DNA of 64,000 nucleotides. Origin: Actinoallomurus spadix. GTDB lineage: Bacteria > Actinomycetota > Actinomycetes > Streptosporangiales > Streptosporangiaceae. Below the pieces are notes generated by a model. The model was not told where the DNA came from. It ran no database searches and saw only the letters and a list, made by a program, of their open reading frames with translations. Where the stretch lies: NCBI RefSeq assembly GCF_024055725.1, contig NZ_JAMXMX010000012.1, positions 124,001 through 188,000 on the forward strand, given 5' to 3'. The position numbers and the translations under genes are program-made. This document shows positions 18,221-26,325 of this stretch, piece after piece; position 1 is the stretch's first letter, and each line of letters starts with the position of its first letter.

Positions 18221-18262
18221 ATGCATGTGCATCAGATGTCCACGCATTAAATGCAGTTGCAT
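18221..18262. promoter_or_regulatory. Twin MarR-type operators between marR and the MFS gene
   Basis: Two copies of ATGCA-N2-TGCAT: ATGCATGTGCAT at 18221-18232 and ATGCAGTTGCAT at 18251-18262. Their centres are 30 bp apart, about three helical turns, so both would face the same side of DNA. They fill the divergent gap and are the obvious binding sites for the adjacent MarR protein. Confidence 0.7.
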
Positions 18263-18292
18263 GATTCCAGGTCGCGTGCTATGGTCCGGGCC

Positions 18293-18688
18293 ATGACGGA
18301 GACGGGCGAGACCGAGCTCGTACGGCGCTGGCGTGACGTCCTGGCCTGTTACAGCACGGTCTCCTGCGCGCTCGACCGCGCTCTGCAGGAGACCCACGGG
18401 ATCGGGATGAGCGAGTTCGAGGTGCTCGACCGGCTGGTCGACGCCTCCTGCGATGACCTCCGCATGCACGATCTGGCGGGCGCGATGTACCTCAGCCAGA
18501 GCGCGCTCTCACGGACGGTCGCCCGTCTGGAGCGCGACGGACTCGTCGAGCGGTGCCTGTGCGCCGAAGACCGGCGCGCGATCTTCGTGAAGCTCACCGC
18601 CGCCGGGCGGGAGCGCCACACGCGGGCGCGCTCGACCCAGCGCGCCGTCCTCGCCGAGCATCTGATGGCCGAGCCGGCCCGGGCCTGA
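18293..18688 (+). CDS. MarR-family transcriptional regulator
   Basis: 131 residues from ATG 18293. Winged-helix signature: EFEVLDRLVDAS, LAGAMYLSQSALSRTVARLERDGLVER recognition helix, and wing CLCAEDRRAIFVKLTAAGRE. Presumed repressor of the divergent exporter and of itself through the ATGCA-N2-TGCAT sites upstream; ligand unknown. Confidence 0.9.
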   Translation: MTETGETELVRRWRDVLACYSTVSCALDRALQETHGIGMSEFEVLDRLVDASCDDLRMHDLAGAMYLSQSALSRTVARLERDGLVERCLCAEDRRAIFVKLTAAGRERHTRARSTQRAVLAEHLMAEPARA

Positions 18689-18780
18689 CCTCGCCGGTGC
18701 CCCGCGCGTAGCATCGGGGGAACCGACCCCCGACCATCCGCGCCGCGCTCTGGGCCGCCGGAGCCGGCGGCAGGAGAGCC

Positions 18781-19848
18781 GTGCAGCACGGACCAGGCCA
18801 CCCCTCCGACTCCCCGTACTCGCCCGTCACCGCCCCCGGACGCGAACTCGCTGCGCTCGGCCATACCGAAGATCCCGTCGCCCGGCCGCTCACCTATCCC
18901 GGGCGCCGCCCGCCCCGCTCCGGGCTCCTCGTCGACGGATGCCTCCTCGATCTGCGCCCGGTGGCCCCGCGGCCCGTCGTCCCGCCGCCGGACCGGCCGT
19001 ACGCCCGGCCGGCGCCCGCCGCGGCCGAGATCCCGCCGGACGCCGCACCCGGCGCCATGACCGAGGCCGCACCCGGTGCCGTGCCCGAGGCCGCGGCCGG
19101 CATGGCGGCCCGGGCCGTGGATCCGGCGGCTTCGCCCGCCGCGCCGCCGCCCGGGAGCTGGCTCGTCGACGCGTCGGCGGTGCCGCCGCACGTGTTCGGC
19201 GGCGGACCGGAGGTCCCCCTGGACGAGGCGCTGAGGGCCTGCGGCGGCCCCGTCATGGCCGACCGCAGGCCGGTGCTCGCCATCGGGTCCAACGCCTCGC
19301 CCGCGCAGCTCGTGCGCAAGCTCGCGGCACGGACGCGCGTGGTCGTCCCCATGACGTACGCCCGTGTGTCCGGGCTGACCGCCGGGGCGTCCGCGCACGT
19401 GAGCCGGCCGGGATACGTGCCCGCCGTTCCGGTCCTGACCCCCGGCGCGAGCACCGACCTGGTCGTCCTCTGGCTCGACGACGAGCAGCTGACGGCCGTC
19501 GACCGTACGGAGCCGAACTACCACCGGGTTCGGCTGCCGGCACCGGTCACCGCGGAGTTGCCCGGCCTGGGGCCGGTCCACTGTCACCTGTACGCCGGGC
19601 GGCACGGCTGCCTGACCGGCGAGGACGGCGTCCCGATCCGCCTGGCCCGGCAGCCCGATCTGCTGGCCGGGCTGCTCGCGGCGTCTCCGCGACTGGCCCG
19701 CCTCACCGGCGCCCGTTCCCCGGCGGAGTTCGTCGCCCGTACCCGAGCCGACGCCCGCCTGCGAGACGAGGTACGGCGGCTGTGGCGCCACGAGGGGATC
19801 GTGCTCGACCAGCCGGAACTCGTCGCGGGACCACTCACGGCGCCCTGA
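18781..19848 (+). CDS. Hypothetical protein with AIGSN motif
   Basis: 355 residues from GTG 18781 (AGGAG five bases upstream). The first ~130 residues are rich in Ala/Pro. The C-terminal 200 residues carry LAIGSNASPAQLVRKL, then VPMTYARVSGL, LWLDDEQLTAVDRTEPNYHRV and CHLYAGRHG. The YGSN-like start and LDDEQL…E segment recall gamma-glutamylcyclotransferase folds, but I cannot establish the family. No transmembrane segment. Conserved-looking hypothetical. Confidence 0.65.
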   Translation: MQHGPGHPSDSPYSPVTAPGRELAALGHTEDPVARPLTYPGRRPPRSGLLVDGCLLDLRPVAPRPVVPPPDRPYARPAPAAAEIPPDAAPGAMTEAAPGAVPEAAAGMAARAVDPAASPAAPPPGSWLVDASAVPPHVFGGGPEVPLDEALRACGGPVMADRRPVLAIGSNASPAQLVRKLAARTRVVVPMTYARVSGLTAGASAHVSRPGYVPAVPVLTPGASTDLVVLWLDDEQLTAVDRTEPNYHRVRLPAPVTAELPGLGPVHCHLYAGRHGCLTGEDGVPIRLARQPDLLAGLLAASPRLARLTGARSPAEFVARTRADARLRDEVRRLWRHEGIVLDQPELVAGPLTAP

Positions 19849-20021
19849 CCACTCACGAAGTCCTGACCGCCCGCGGTCCGCCCGGTCCGCCCGGCTCCAA
19901 TGCCGTCACGCCGAAGGGCTCCCCAAGCCGTCACGCGGAGCGGCTCCCTTCACGCCGCCGGGCCGCCCGGCTCCCGCGCTTCGACGGGAGCGGTGCCCGC
20001 GTCACCGTGCCCAGCGGCCCG

Positions 20022-20504
20022 TCACTCGCCGACCGCTCCGTCGATCAGCTCGCGTACGACGTCGAGCTGCCCGACGTGCCGGGCGTACTCCTGCAACAGG
20101 TGGAACAGGATCCGGCCCAGCGTCGGCCGGACCGCCGGCGGCGCGAACCGGCCGCCGCCGGACGCCACGTCGGCCGGACGGGCTCCCGCGACGATCTCCC
20201 GGGACCGCCGGCACTGTGTGGTGAAGAACGCCACGACCTCCTCGACGCTCTCGCCTTCGGCGACGTGCCACCGGCCGTCCGGTCCGGCGTCGCCCCAGGG
20301 CTCCCGGACCGGCTCCCCGGCGAAACCCCATTCCAGCCAACGCCGTTCGACGTGTGCCAGGTGCTTGAGCAACTCGAGGGGCGTCCACCCGCTGGGCAGC
20401 ACGCTCGTGCGCAGCCGCTCCTCGGACAGGCCGTCCAGCTTGCGCAGGACCGCGTCCCGGTAGAAGTCGAGGTACGCGGCGAGCAGCTCCGCCGGATCGC
20501 TCAT
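20022..20504 (-). CDS. DinB/DUF664 family protein (mycothiol-dependent enzyme superfamily)
   Basis: 160 residues from ATG 20504. Four-helix bundle of the DinB/MST type: LDFYRDAVLRKLDGLSEE, LKHLAHVERRWLEW, and LFHLLQEYARHVGQLDVVREL. The three metal-ligand histidines expected are in LLKHLAHVE and EYARHVGQLD. Such proteins in actinobacteria often use mycothiol, whose ligase MshC is encoded at 58843. An in-frame ATG further upstream would add about 14 residues without extra homology. Confidence 0.85.
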   Translation of the reverse strand: MSDPAELLAAYLDFYRDAVLRKLDGLSEERLRTSVLPSGWTPLELLKHLAHVERRWLEWGFAGEPVREPWGDAGPDGRWHVAEGESVEEVVAFFTTQCRRSREIVAGARPADVASGGGRFAPPAVRPTLGRILFHLLQEYARHVGQLDVVRELIDGAVGE

Positions 20505-20643
20505 CGTCTGCGGGGGCTCGGGCGCGGGGTTCCGGGGGCCGATCATCGTCCGACGGTCGGAGCCGGCCACGCGCGGGGCGGTGGCGTGATCCGTGGGGTA
20601 CGCGTCGTTGACGCCATCGCGCCCGTGAGGCCAGCCTGGGCAC

Positions 20644-21600
20644 GTGGACGCCCCCCAGATCTGCTTCGTCGTCTTCGACGGCTTCCAGCCGCTCGACCTC
20701 ACCGGGCCGTACGAGGTGTTCGACCACGCGGGATACCGGTCGCGGGTCGTCGCGCCGCGGGCCGGGCTCGTACGCTCGCGGAGCGGCCTGCCCGTGCACG
20801 CGGAGTTCGGAGTGGACGACGTCGACCCCGCCGGGGTCGACACGCTCGTCGTGGTGGGCGGCGCCGGGGTCGACGAGGCCCGGCTGGACGCCGCACTGGT
20901 CGGCTGGATCGCGGCGGTGGGCGTGACGGCCCGGCGTGTCGCGTCGGTCTGCAGCGGGGTGTTCCTGCCGGCGGCGGCGGGACTGTTGCGCGGCCGGCGG
21001 GTCACGACCCACTGGAAGCGCCGTGACCAGCTCGCCGCCGAACACCCGGAGCTGATCGTCGACTGCGATCCGATCTTCATCCGGGACGGCAGGTTCTGGA
21101 CGTCCGCGGGGGTGACCGCGGGCATGGACCTGGCCCTCGCCCTGGTGGAGGAGGATCTCGGCCGAGACGTCGCCCACGAGGTGGCTCGCGAGCTGGTCAT
21201 GTTCCTGCGCAGACCGGGGAGCCAGTCGCAGTTCAGCGTCCCGCTGTGGTCGGCGCAGCCGTCGAGCGACCCGATCCGCGCCGTCGTCGACGCGGTGCAC
21301 GCGGAGCCGGGGGCGCGGCACGGGATCGGGGACCTGGCCGCGCGGGCCGGGTTGAGCCCTCGTCACCTGCAGCGCCGGTTCACCTCCGAACTCGGCGTGC
21401 CACCGGCGGCGTACGTCGAACGGGTCCGAGTGGAGGCGGCGCGCCGCGCGCTGGCCGAGGGGGACGACCCGGTCGAGGCCATCGCCCGGCGGTGCGGCTT
21501 CGGCACCGCCGAGACACTGCGCCGGGCGTTCCACCGGAATGTCGGCGTTCCCCCGTCCGACTACCGGGACCGTTTCCGATCGACCAGGGAGTACGCGTGA
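20644..21600 (+). CDS. GlxA-family AraC-type regulator (DJ-1/PfpI domain + HTH)
   Basis: 318 residues from GTG 20644. Residues 1-185 form a DJ-1/PfpI-like sensor domain (FVVFDGFQPLDLTGPYEVF, elbow SVCSGVFLPAAAGLL). Residues ~210-318 are an AraC helix-turn-helix pair (DLAARAGLSPRHLQRRFTSE; AIARRCGFGTAETLRRAF). It overlaps the next gene by GTGA, so regulator and DJ-1 protein are translated together; that neighbour is the likeliest target. Confidence 0.9.
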   Translation: MDAPQICFVVFDGFQPLDLTGPYEVFDHAGYRSRVVAPRAGLVRSRSGLPVHAEFGVDDVDPAGVDTLVVVGGAGVDEARLDAALVGWIAAVGVTARRVASVCSGVFLPAAAGLLRGRRVTTHWKRRDQLAAEHPELIVDCDPIFIRDGRFWTSAGVTAGMDLALALVEEDLGRDVAHEVARELVMFLRRPGSQSQFSVPLWSAQPSSDPIRAVVDAVHAEPGARHGIGDLAARAGLSPRHLQRRFTSELGVPPAAYVERVRVEAARRALAEGDDPVEAIARRCGFGTAETLRRAFHRNVGVPPSDYRDRFRSTREYA

Positions 21601-22196
21601 CCACTTATGGACTGCTGCTGTTCGACGGCGTGGAGGAGCTGGACGTCGTGGGACCCTGGGAGGTCTTCACGGCCTCCGCGATGCTCCGCGAGGGAGCCGA
21701 CACCGCGGTGACGATCGCCGAGAGGTCCGGCCCGGTGCACTGCGGCAAGGGCCTGAGGATCCTGGCCGACCATTCCTTCGACGACCACCCGTCCCTGGAC
21801 GTCCTGCTGGTGCCCGGGGGCCAGGGCACCCGGCGGGAGGTGTCCAATCCGGTGCTGATCGACTGGATCGGGCGGACCGGCGCCTCCTGGGTCACCGGCG
21901 TCTGTACGGGCGCGCTCCTGCTGCACGAGGCCGGGCACGCGCGGGGACGCCGGGTGGCGACGCACCACGCCTTCGAGGACACGCTGCAGGCGCGCGGGGA
22001 CGTCACCGTCGTGCGCGACGCGCGTTACGTGGTCGACGGGAACCTCGTGACCAGCCAGGGGGTCTCGGCCGGCATCGACATGGCGCTGTGGCTGATCGGC
22101 CGGCTGCACGGCAGGCAGCACGCCCGGGCCGTGCGCCGATACATCCAGTACGAGCCGGCCCCGCCGTACCTCGCCGACGAGCCACAGGACGCCTGA
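21597..22196 (+). CDS. DJ-1/PfpI family protein
   Basis: 199 residues from GTG 21597. FDGVEELDVVGPWEVF, LVPGGQGTRRE and the nucleophile elbow TGVCTGALLLHEAG place it in the DJ-1/PfpI superfamily; the Cys of GVCTG is the presumed reactive residue. Stand-alone members include isonitrile hydratases and glyoxalases; the specific reaction here is unknown. Co-transcribed with the GlxA-like regulator. A strong hairpin follows at 22278. Confidence 0.85.
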   Translation: MTTYGLLLFDGVEELDVVGPWEVFTASAMLREGADTAVTIAERSGPVHCGKGLRILADHSFDDHPSLDVLLVPGGQGTRREVSNPVLIDWIGRTGASWVTGVCTGALLLHEAGHARGRRVATHHAFEDTLQARGDVTVVRDARYVVDGNLVTSQGVSAGIDMALWLIGRLHGRQHARAVRRYIQYEPAPPYLADEPQDA

Positions 22197-22277
22197 ACGA
22201 GAGGGTGTGTGCAGCGTCACAAGATGGGAGGTCGTGGGGCCGAGCGGGCAGATGGGCTGCTATGCATGCTGGGTAGG

Positions 22278-22308
22278 AATCGGATCGTCCCCTCGGGGCG
22301 ATCCGATT
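22278..22308 (+). terminator. Intrinsic terminator-like hairpin after the DJ-1 gene
   Basis: Ten-base arms AATCGGATCG (22278-22287) and CGATCCGATT (22299-22308), with an inner CCCC/GGGG extension after one bulged T. No U-tract follows, which is common for actinobacterial terminators. It separates this operon from the XRE promoter. Confidence 0.65.
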
Positions 22309-22374
22309 CGCCGCGCCGCGTCCGCTAAGGTATATTGCGTCGCAAGTTTCACTAAATGGTGTGACGGCGATTTC

Positions 22375-22403
22375 TTGACACTATTACGGCCGACCTCTAT
22401 AAC
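22375..22403 (+). promoter_or_regulatory. Consensus housekeeping promoter for the XRE/DUF397 locus
   Basis: TTGACA (22375-22380) and TATAAC (22398-22403) are separated by exactly 17 bp, about 60 bp upstream of GTG 22467. This is the best sigma-70/HrdB match in the window and sits in locally AT-rich DNA. Confidence 0.75.
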
Positions 22404-22466
22404 GGTTATGCTGAGGTAGTAACGCTCGACCGGTGAGGTCTCGCCGGTCGGCTGGGGAGGAACAAG

Positions 22467-23360
22467 GTGCCCGGGCCCGGAAGTGGCACGGTTCGTAACC
22501 GCAGACTGGCCACCGAGTTGCGCCGCCTCCGCGAAAGAGCCGAACTGACCGGCGATGACGTCGCCGACCGACTCGGATGGTCGGCATCGAAGGTCAGCCG
22601 TATCGAGAACGCCCGCCAAGCCCCCCGTCTGGGAGACGTGAGGAGCTTGCTGGATCTCTACGGTGTTGAGGGCTCATACCGGGACCAACTACTCCAACTG
22701 GCCCGGGATGCCGGCCGAAAGGGCTGGTGGGAGGCCTATTCGGACGCCCTTCCCGAGCAATATGCCTCCTATATCGGGCTTGAGATGGAGGCGGAGGAGA
22801 TCCTCCAATGGGAGACCCAGGTCGTGCCCGGCCTGCTCCAGACGGAGGCGTACGCCTCGGCCGTCGAGCAGGGGCTGCACTCGATCGAGGTCATCCCGCC
22901 GAGCCGCCTCGACGCGCGTGTGGAGACCCGGCTGGCGCGGCAGTCCGTGCTCACCACCCGTGAGCCGCCCCTGCGGCTGTCCCTGGTCCTGGACGAGGCC
23001 ACCCTGGTGCGCCGGTACGGAGACGCCGGTGTCATGCGTGAGCAGCTCGAACGCCTCGTGGAGTTGGCCGGGTCGCCCAACGTCACGCTTCAAGTGCTTC
23101 CACTTGACGGACCCCATCCGATCACCACGGGGTCCTTCACGCTTCTGCAGTTCCCGCAGGTCGGGGGCATCAAATTCCATGATGTGATCTATATCGAGCA
23201 TCAGAACGGCTGCTCGTATCTCGAAGAGGAGACCGAGACCTACCGGCATCGGCTCAGCTTCGACCGGCTTAGTGCAGAAGCGCTCCCGCCCGCTGAATCC
23301 GTGGAATTGATCTCCAGGATCGCCCGGGATGCGTGGGGATCCCAGAATGGAGGGGGGTGA
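22467..23360 (+). CDS. XRE-family regulator with DUF5753 domain
   Basis: 297 residues from GTG 22467, with GGGAGG six bases upstream. N-terminal HTH (ELRRLRERAELTGDDVADRLGWSASKVSRIE) at residues ~14-45, then the DUF5753 sensor domain (GLEMEAEEILQWETQVVPGLLQTEAYA; LVLDEATLVRR; VTLQVLPLDGPHP). These regulators are typically paired with a DUF397 protein, here immediately downstream, and sometimes an HATPase kinase, as in Streptomyces developmental and antibiotic regulation (the BldB/AbaA-like group). The last ~40 codons are duplicated at 23631. Confidence 0.92.
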   Translation: MPGPGSGTVRNRRLATELRRLRERAELTGDDVADRLGWSASKVSRIENARQAPRLGDVRSLLDLYGVEGSYRDQLLQLARDAGRKGWWEAYSDALPEQYASYIGLEMEAEEILQWETQVVPGLLQTEAYASAVEQGLHSIEVIPPSRLDARVETRLARQSVLTTREPPLRLSLVLDEATLVRRYGDAGVMREQLERLVELAGSPNVTLQVLPLDGPHPITTGSFTLLQFPQVGGIKFHDVIYIEHQNGCSYLEEETETYRHRLSFDRLSAEALPPAESVELISRIARDAWGSQNGGG

Positions 23361-23365
23361 TTATA

Positions 23366-23500
23366 ATGGACCAAGCAGTCAGGCATCCCGGCGTCATCTG
23401 GCGCAAAGGATCTCGGAGCATGGCCAACGGCGCATGTGTCGAGGTCGCGTCGGTGCCGCAGGCCACGTCGGAGGAGGACGTGGCACGCGCGGCGGAGTAG
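23366..23500 (+). CDS. DUF397-domain small protein
   Basis: 44 residues from ATG 23366, five bases after the XRE stop, with a G-rich SD about nine bases upstream. VIWRKGSRSMANGACVEVA is the DUF397 signature (usual form WRKSSRSxxNGxCVEVA). The C-terminal half of the domain (usually RDSKxPxGP…W) is missing; the protein ends EDVARAAE. DUF397 proteins act with, or against, their XRE partner. Confidence 0.85.
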   Translation: MDQAVRHPGVIWRKGSRSMANGACVEVASVPQATSEEDVARAAE

Positions 23501-23530
23501 TGCCACAACCGAATAATGACGAATAACTTG

Positions 23531-23562
23531 AATCGCTCGCAATAGCAATATTGTGAGCGATT
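23531..23562. repeat. AT-rich inverted repeat after DUF397
   Basis: Arms AATCGCTCGCAAT (23531-23543) and ATTGTGAGCGATT (23550-23562) pair over 13 bases with one G-U. AATAGCAATA occurs in the loop and again at 23571-23580. It is much more AT-rich than the surroundings. Could be a transcript-end structure or a remnant of an inserted element. Confidence 0.5.
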
Positions 23563-23585
23563 GTGCGTGAAATAGCAATACTGGC

Positions 23586-23621
23586 GGTCCACTTCCCTCG
23601 CCGCAGCGAGGGAAGTGGACC
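23586..23621 (+). terminator. Strong terminator hairpin closing the XRE/DUF397 unit
   Basis: A 16-bp perfect stem (GGTCCACTTCCCTCGC and its complement) with loop CGCA. Located 86 bp after the DUF397 stop and immediately before the duplicated XRE tail. Confidence 0.75.
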
Positions 23622-23630
23622 GTTCGGCGT

Positions 23631-23752
23631 TTCGAGGAGACCGAGACCTATCGGCATCGGCCCGGCTTCGACCGGCTCAGTGCGGAAGCGCTCCCGCCCG
23701 CCGCATTCGTGACCTTGATCTCTAGGACCGCCCGGGGTGTTTGGGGGTTCCG
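23631..23752 (+). pseudogene. Duplicated 3' end of an XRE/DUF5753 gene
   Basis: About 120 bp closely match the 3' end of the XRE gene at 23224-23345. In frame it reads EETETYRHRPGFDRLSAEALPPAAFVTLISRTARGVWG against EETETYRHRLSFDRLSAEALPPAESVELISRIARDAWG in the parent. No start, HTH or sensor part is present. It is directly followed by a small ORF at the position DUF397 holds in the parent copy. Confidence 0.8.
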
Positions 23753-23773
23753 AACGAGAGGAGGTGGCGCCCG

Positions 23774-23863
23774 ATGGATGACGAGCTCCTTGAACGCATC
23801 GTCCTTTTGACCCTGAAGATCGCCGAGATCCTGAGCAGGTGGCTGAGGCAACGGCGGCATTGA
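23774..23863 (+). CDS. Putative 29-residue amphipathic small protein
   Basis: ATG 23774, preceded by GAGGAGG, encodes 29 residues (MDDELLERIVLLTLKIAEIL then a basic tail). The acidic head, leucine-rich helix and Arg-rich end would form an amphipathic helix. It starts where DUF397 starts relative to the intact XRE tail, which is the main argument for translation. No homologue recognised; coding status uncertain. Confidence 0.35.
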   Translation: MDDELLERIVLLTLKIAEILSRWLRQRRH

Positions 23864-23890
23864 TCCGGGAGTGACGCCGTCAGTCCGGAC

Positions 23891-23936
23891 AAGGGCCTGG
23901 CGCCGCCGCATAAGCGGGTGCGGGCGCCAGGCCCTT
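23891..23936 (+). terminator. Terminator hairpin after the small ORF
   Basis: Fourteen-base perfect arms AAGGGCCTGGCGCC (23891-23904) and GGCGCCAGGCCCTT (23923-23936) around an 18-base loop. It also lies at the 3' end of the convergent ornithine-cyclodeaminase-like gene and may serve both. Confidence 0.7.
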
Positions 23937-23982
23937 CGTCATCTCAGTCCGAGCCGGCCCGCCTTCGGGGGAGGCAGGCGTC

Positions 23983-24942
23983 TCAGCCGAGGAGGTCGAA
24001 CCGGGGGGCCGATTCCGCCGCCCGGTAGGCCGCCCAGCTCAGCGCGAGGTCCTGCCACGGCAGGCCGACGGGCGCGTAAACGGTGACCTCGGAGGGTTCC
24101 GTACGGCCCGGGGCCGCCCCGCGCAGGACGTCCGAGATCACACCGGCGGCGTCCGCGTGCCCGAGACCGGCGTTGCCGAGCGCTCCCATCGCGACCGCGA
24201 GGTCCAGGTCGTCGACGAACGTACGGCCGGCCCGCAGCAGGTCGGACGACAGTTCCGCCTTGCCGGGCTCGTCGGCGCCGAGGGAGGTGACGTGCGCGCC
24301 CGGGCGGACGTCGGCGGCGCGAAGCAACGGCGTTCTCGCCCAGGTCGCCGTCACGATGATGTCCGCCGCCGTGACGTCGGGCGGGACGCCCTGCCCGGCC
24401 CGCGCCGGAACCGCCCGGCCACCGTGCCGGGCGGCGAAGGCGGCGGCCCGCTCCGGGTCGAGGTCGGTGACCACCAGATCGCGGATCGGCCGGAGCGCGC
24501 GCAGTCCGGTGACCACCAGGTGCGCCTGCGCACCCGCGCCGATGACCGCGACCGTGCCCGCGTCCGGCCGGGCGAGCGCGTCGGTGCCCAGCGCCGCGGA
24601 AAGGCCGGTGCGCCAGGCGGTCACGGTGGCCGAGTCGAGCAGCGCGAGCAACTCACCGGTCCGGAGGTCGTGCAGGCAGACGACGCCCCGCAACGCGGGT
24701 GCCGCGTCCGGGAACTTGGCGTTGACCTTCACGGTGTAGGCCGGTATGCCCTCGATGAGGCCGGGGATGAGCGCCGTCGCGGTGCCGGGTCCCGGCAGGT
24801 CCGTGCGTACGCGCTGGGGCCGGATGGGGCCGGGAGACGCCAGGAAGCCGGCGCGGAGCGCGTCGAGGCACGCCCGAGGCTCGAGGATCGTCTGCAGGTC
24901 GCTGCGGCTCAACAGGACGGTCACCGGATGATCTTCGCTCAT
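23983..24942 (-). CDS. Ornithine cyclodeaminase / mu-crystallin family protein
   Basis: 319 residues from ATG 24942. NAD(P)-binding GAGAQAHLVVTGL, LRPIRDLVVTDLD and ADIIVTATWARTPLL are family features, as is TAWRTGLSAALGTDALARP. Members include ornithine cyclodeaminases, ketimine reductases and siderophore or antibiotic precursor enzymes. Key residues for true OCD activity cannot be confirmed by eye, so a generic oxidoreductase/deaminase call is safest. Divergent from selA. Confidence 0.85.
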   Translation of the reverse strand: MSEDHPVTVLLSRSDLQTILEPRACLDALRAGFLASPGPIRPQRVRTDLPGPGTATALIPGLIEGIPAYTVKVNAKFPDAAPALRGVVCLHDLRTGELLALLDSATVTAWRTGLSAALGTDALARPDAGTVAVIGAGAQAHLVVTGLRALRPIRDLVVTDLDPERAAAFAARHGGRAVPARAGQGVPPDVTAADIIVTATWARTPLLRAADVRPGAHVTSLGADEPGKAELSSDLLRAGRTFVDDLDLAVAMGALGNAGLGHADAAGVISDVLRGAAPGRTEPSEVTVYAPVGLPWQDLALSWAAYRAAESAPRFDLLG

Positions 24943-25020
24943 CGGCGCGTCCGGAGTGCGCTGGGGTGCGGGGCCGGGGCGTCTTGGCGTCCGGGGCCGG
25001 GCTGGTCGTAGGTTTCTGCC

Positions 25021-26325
25021 ATGGACTCTCGACGCCGGGTTCCGCGTACGGACGCCGTGCTCGCCGATCCACGGCTCGCGGAGGCGGCCCGCAGGCTGGG
25101 GCGCGGCATCGTGAAGTCGGCCGTCGTGGCGGCGCAGGAGCGGGCGCGGCGAGGTGAGATCGCTCCCGAGAGTGTCGCCGACACGGCCGCGGCGGCCCTG
25201 CCGTCCCACGCCGCGACCCTGCGACCGGTGATCAACGCGACGGGTGTCCTCCTGCACACCAACCTGGGCCGTGCGCCGCTGTCCGCCGCCGCGCGGGAGG
25301 CGGTGCTCGCCGCGGCCGGCTGCACGGACGTCGAGTACGACCTGGAGACGGGCCGCCGGGCCCGGCGGGGTGAGGGCGCCCTGGCCGCCGTCCGGGAGGC
25401 GTGCCCGGCGGCCGAGGCGGTCCACGTCGTCAACAACAACGCCGCCGCCCTGGTGCTGGCCGCCACCGCGCTCGCCCGTGACCGGGAGATGGTCATCAGC
25501 CGCGGCGAGATGGTGGAGATCGGGGACGGCTTCCGCCTCCCCGACCTGCTCGTCTCCACCGGCGCGCGGCTCCGCGAGGTCGGCACGACCAACCGCACCA
25601 CCGCGGCCGACTACGCGGCCGCCGTCGGCCCCGAGACCGGGTTCGTCCTCAAGGTCCACCCGTCCAACTTCCGGATCGAGGGCTTCACCGCGCAGGCGCC
25701 GGTGCGTGAGCTGGCCCGGCTCGGCGTCCCGGTCGTCGTCGACATCGGCTCCGGGCTGCTCGCCCCGGACCCGGCCCTGCCCGAGGAACCCGACGCCGCC
25801 ACCGTTCTGCGGGAGGGCGCCGACCTCGTCACCGCCAGCGGCGACAAGCTGCTGGGCGGCCCGCAGGCCGGTGTCATCCTCGGCCGCGCCGACCTCGTCG
25901 AACGCCTGCGGCGCCACCCCCTCGCCCGCGCGCTCCGCGTCGACAAGCTGACGCTCGCGGCGCTGGAGGCGACCGTCCGGGGTCCTCGTACGCCCACCGA
26001 CGAGGCCCTGCACGCCGACGCCGGCGTGCTGCGGCGGCGGGCCGAGCGGCTCGCCGAGCGGCTTCCCGGGCACGACGCCGCGGCCGTCGAGTCGACGGCC
26101 CGGGTCGGCGGCGGAGGAGCGCCGGGGGTCGAACTGCCCAGCGCGGCCGTCAGCCTGCCGGCGTCGTACGCCGTCCCGCTCCGCCGGGCGGGCGTCGTCG
26201 GACGGCTGGAGTCCGGCCGCCTGCTCCTCGATCTGCGCACCGTCCCCGCCGAACTCGACGACGGCGAACTGGCGCGGCGGATCGAGCGGGCGGTCGCAGC
26301 GGGGGAGGAGCGCCCGTGCACGTGA
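25021..26325 (+). CDS. selA: L-seryl-tRNA(Sec) selenium transferase
   Basis: PLP enzyme converting seryl-tRNA(Sec) to selenocysteyl-tRNA(Sec) with selenophosphate. 434 residues from ATG 25021. Features: RPVINATGVLLHTNLGRAPLS, VNNNAAALVLA, ISRGEMVEIGDGFRLPD, FVLKVHPSNFRIEGF and the PLP lysine in SGDKLLGGPQAG (Lys276). Its length is slightly below E. coli SelA (463), mostly at the N-terminal helical domain. The 3' end overlaps selB by 10 bp. Confidence 0.97.
   Translation: MDSRRRVPRTDAVLADPRLAEAARRLGRGIVKSAVVAAQERARRGEIAPESVADTAAAALPSHAATLRPVINATGVLLHTNLGRAPLSAAAREAVLAAAGCTDVEYDLETGRRARRGEGALAAVREACPAAEAVHVVNNNAAALVLAATALARDREMVISRGEMVEIGDGFRLPDLLVSTGARLREVGTTNRTTAADYAAAVGPETGFVLKVHPSNFRIEGFTAQAPVRELARLGVPVVVDIGSGLLAPDPALPEEPDAATVLREGADLVTASGDKLLGGPQAGVILGRADLVERLRRHPLARALRVDKLTLAALEATVRGPRTPTDEALHADAGVLRRRAERLAERLPGHDAAAVESTARVGGGGAPGVELPSAAVSLPASYAVPLRRAGVVGRLESGRLLLDLRTVPAELDDGELARRIERAVAAGEERPCT

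Noticed and set aside
22207-22419. 70-residue ORF between the DJ-1 and XRE genes
   Set aside because: Spans a terminator hairpin and the XRE promoter; no SD or homology.
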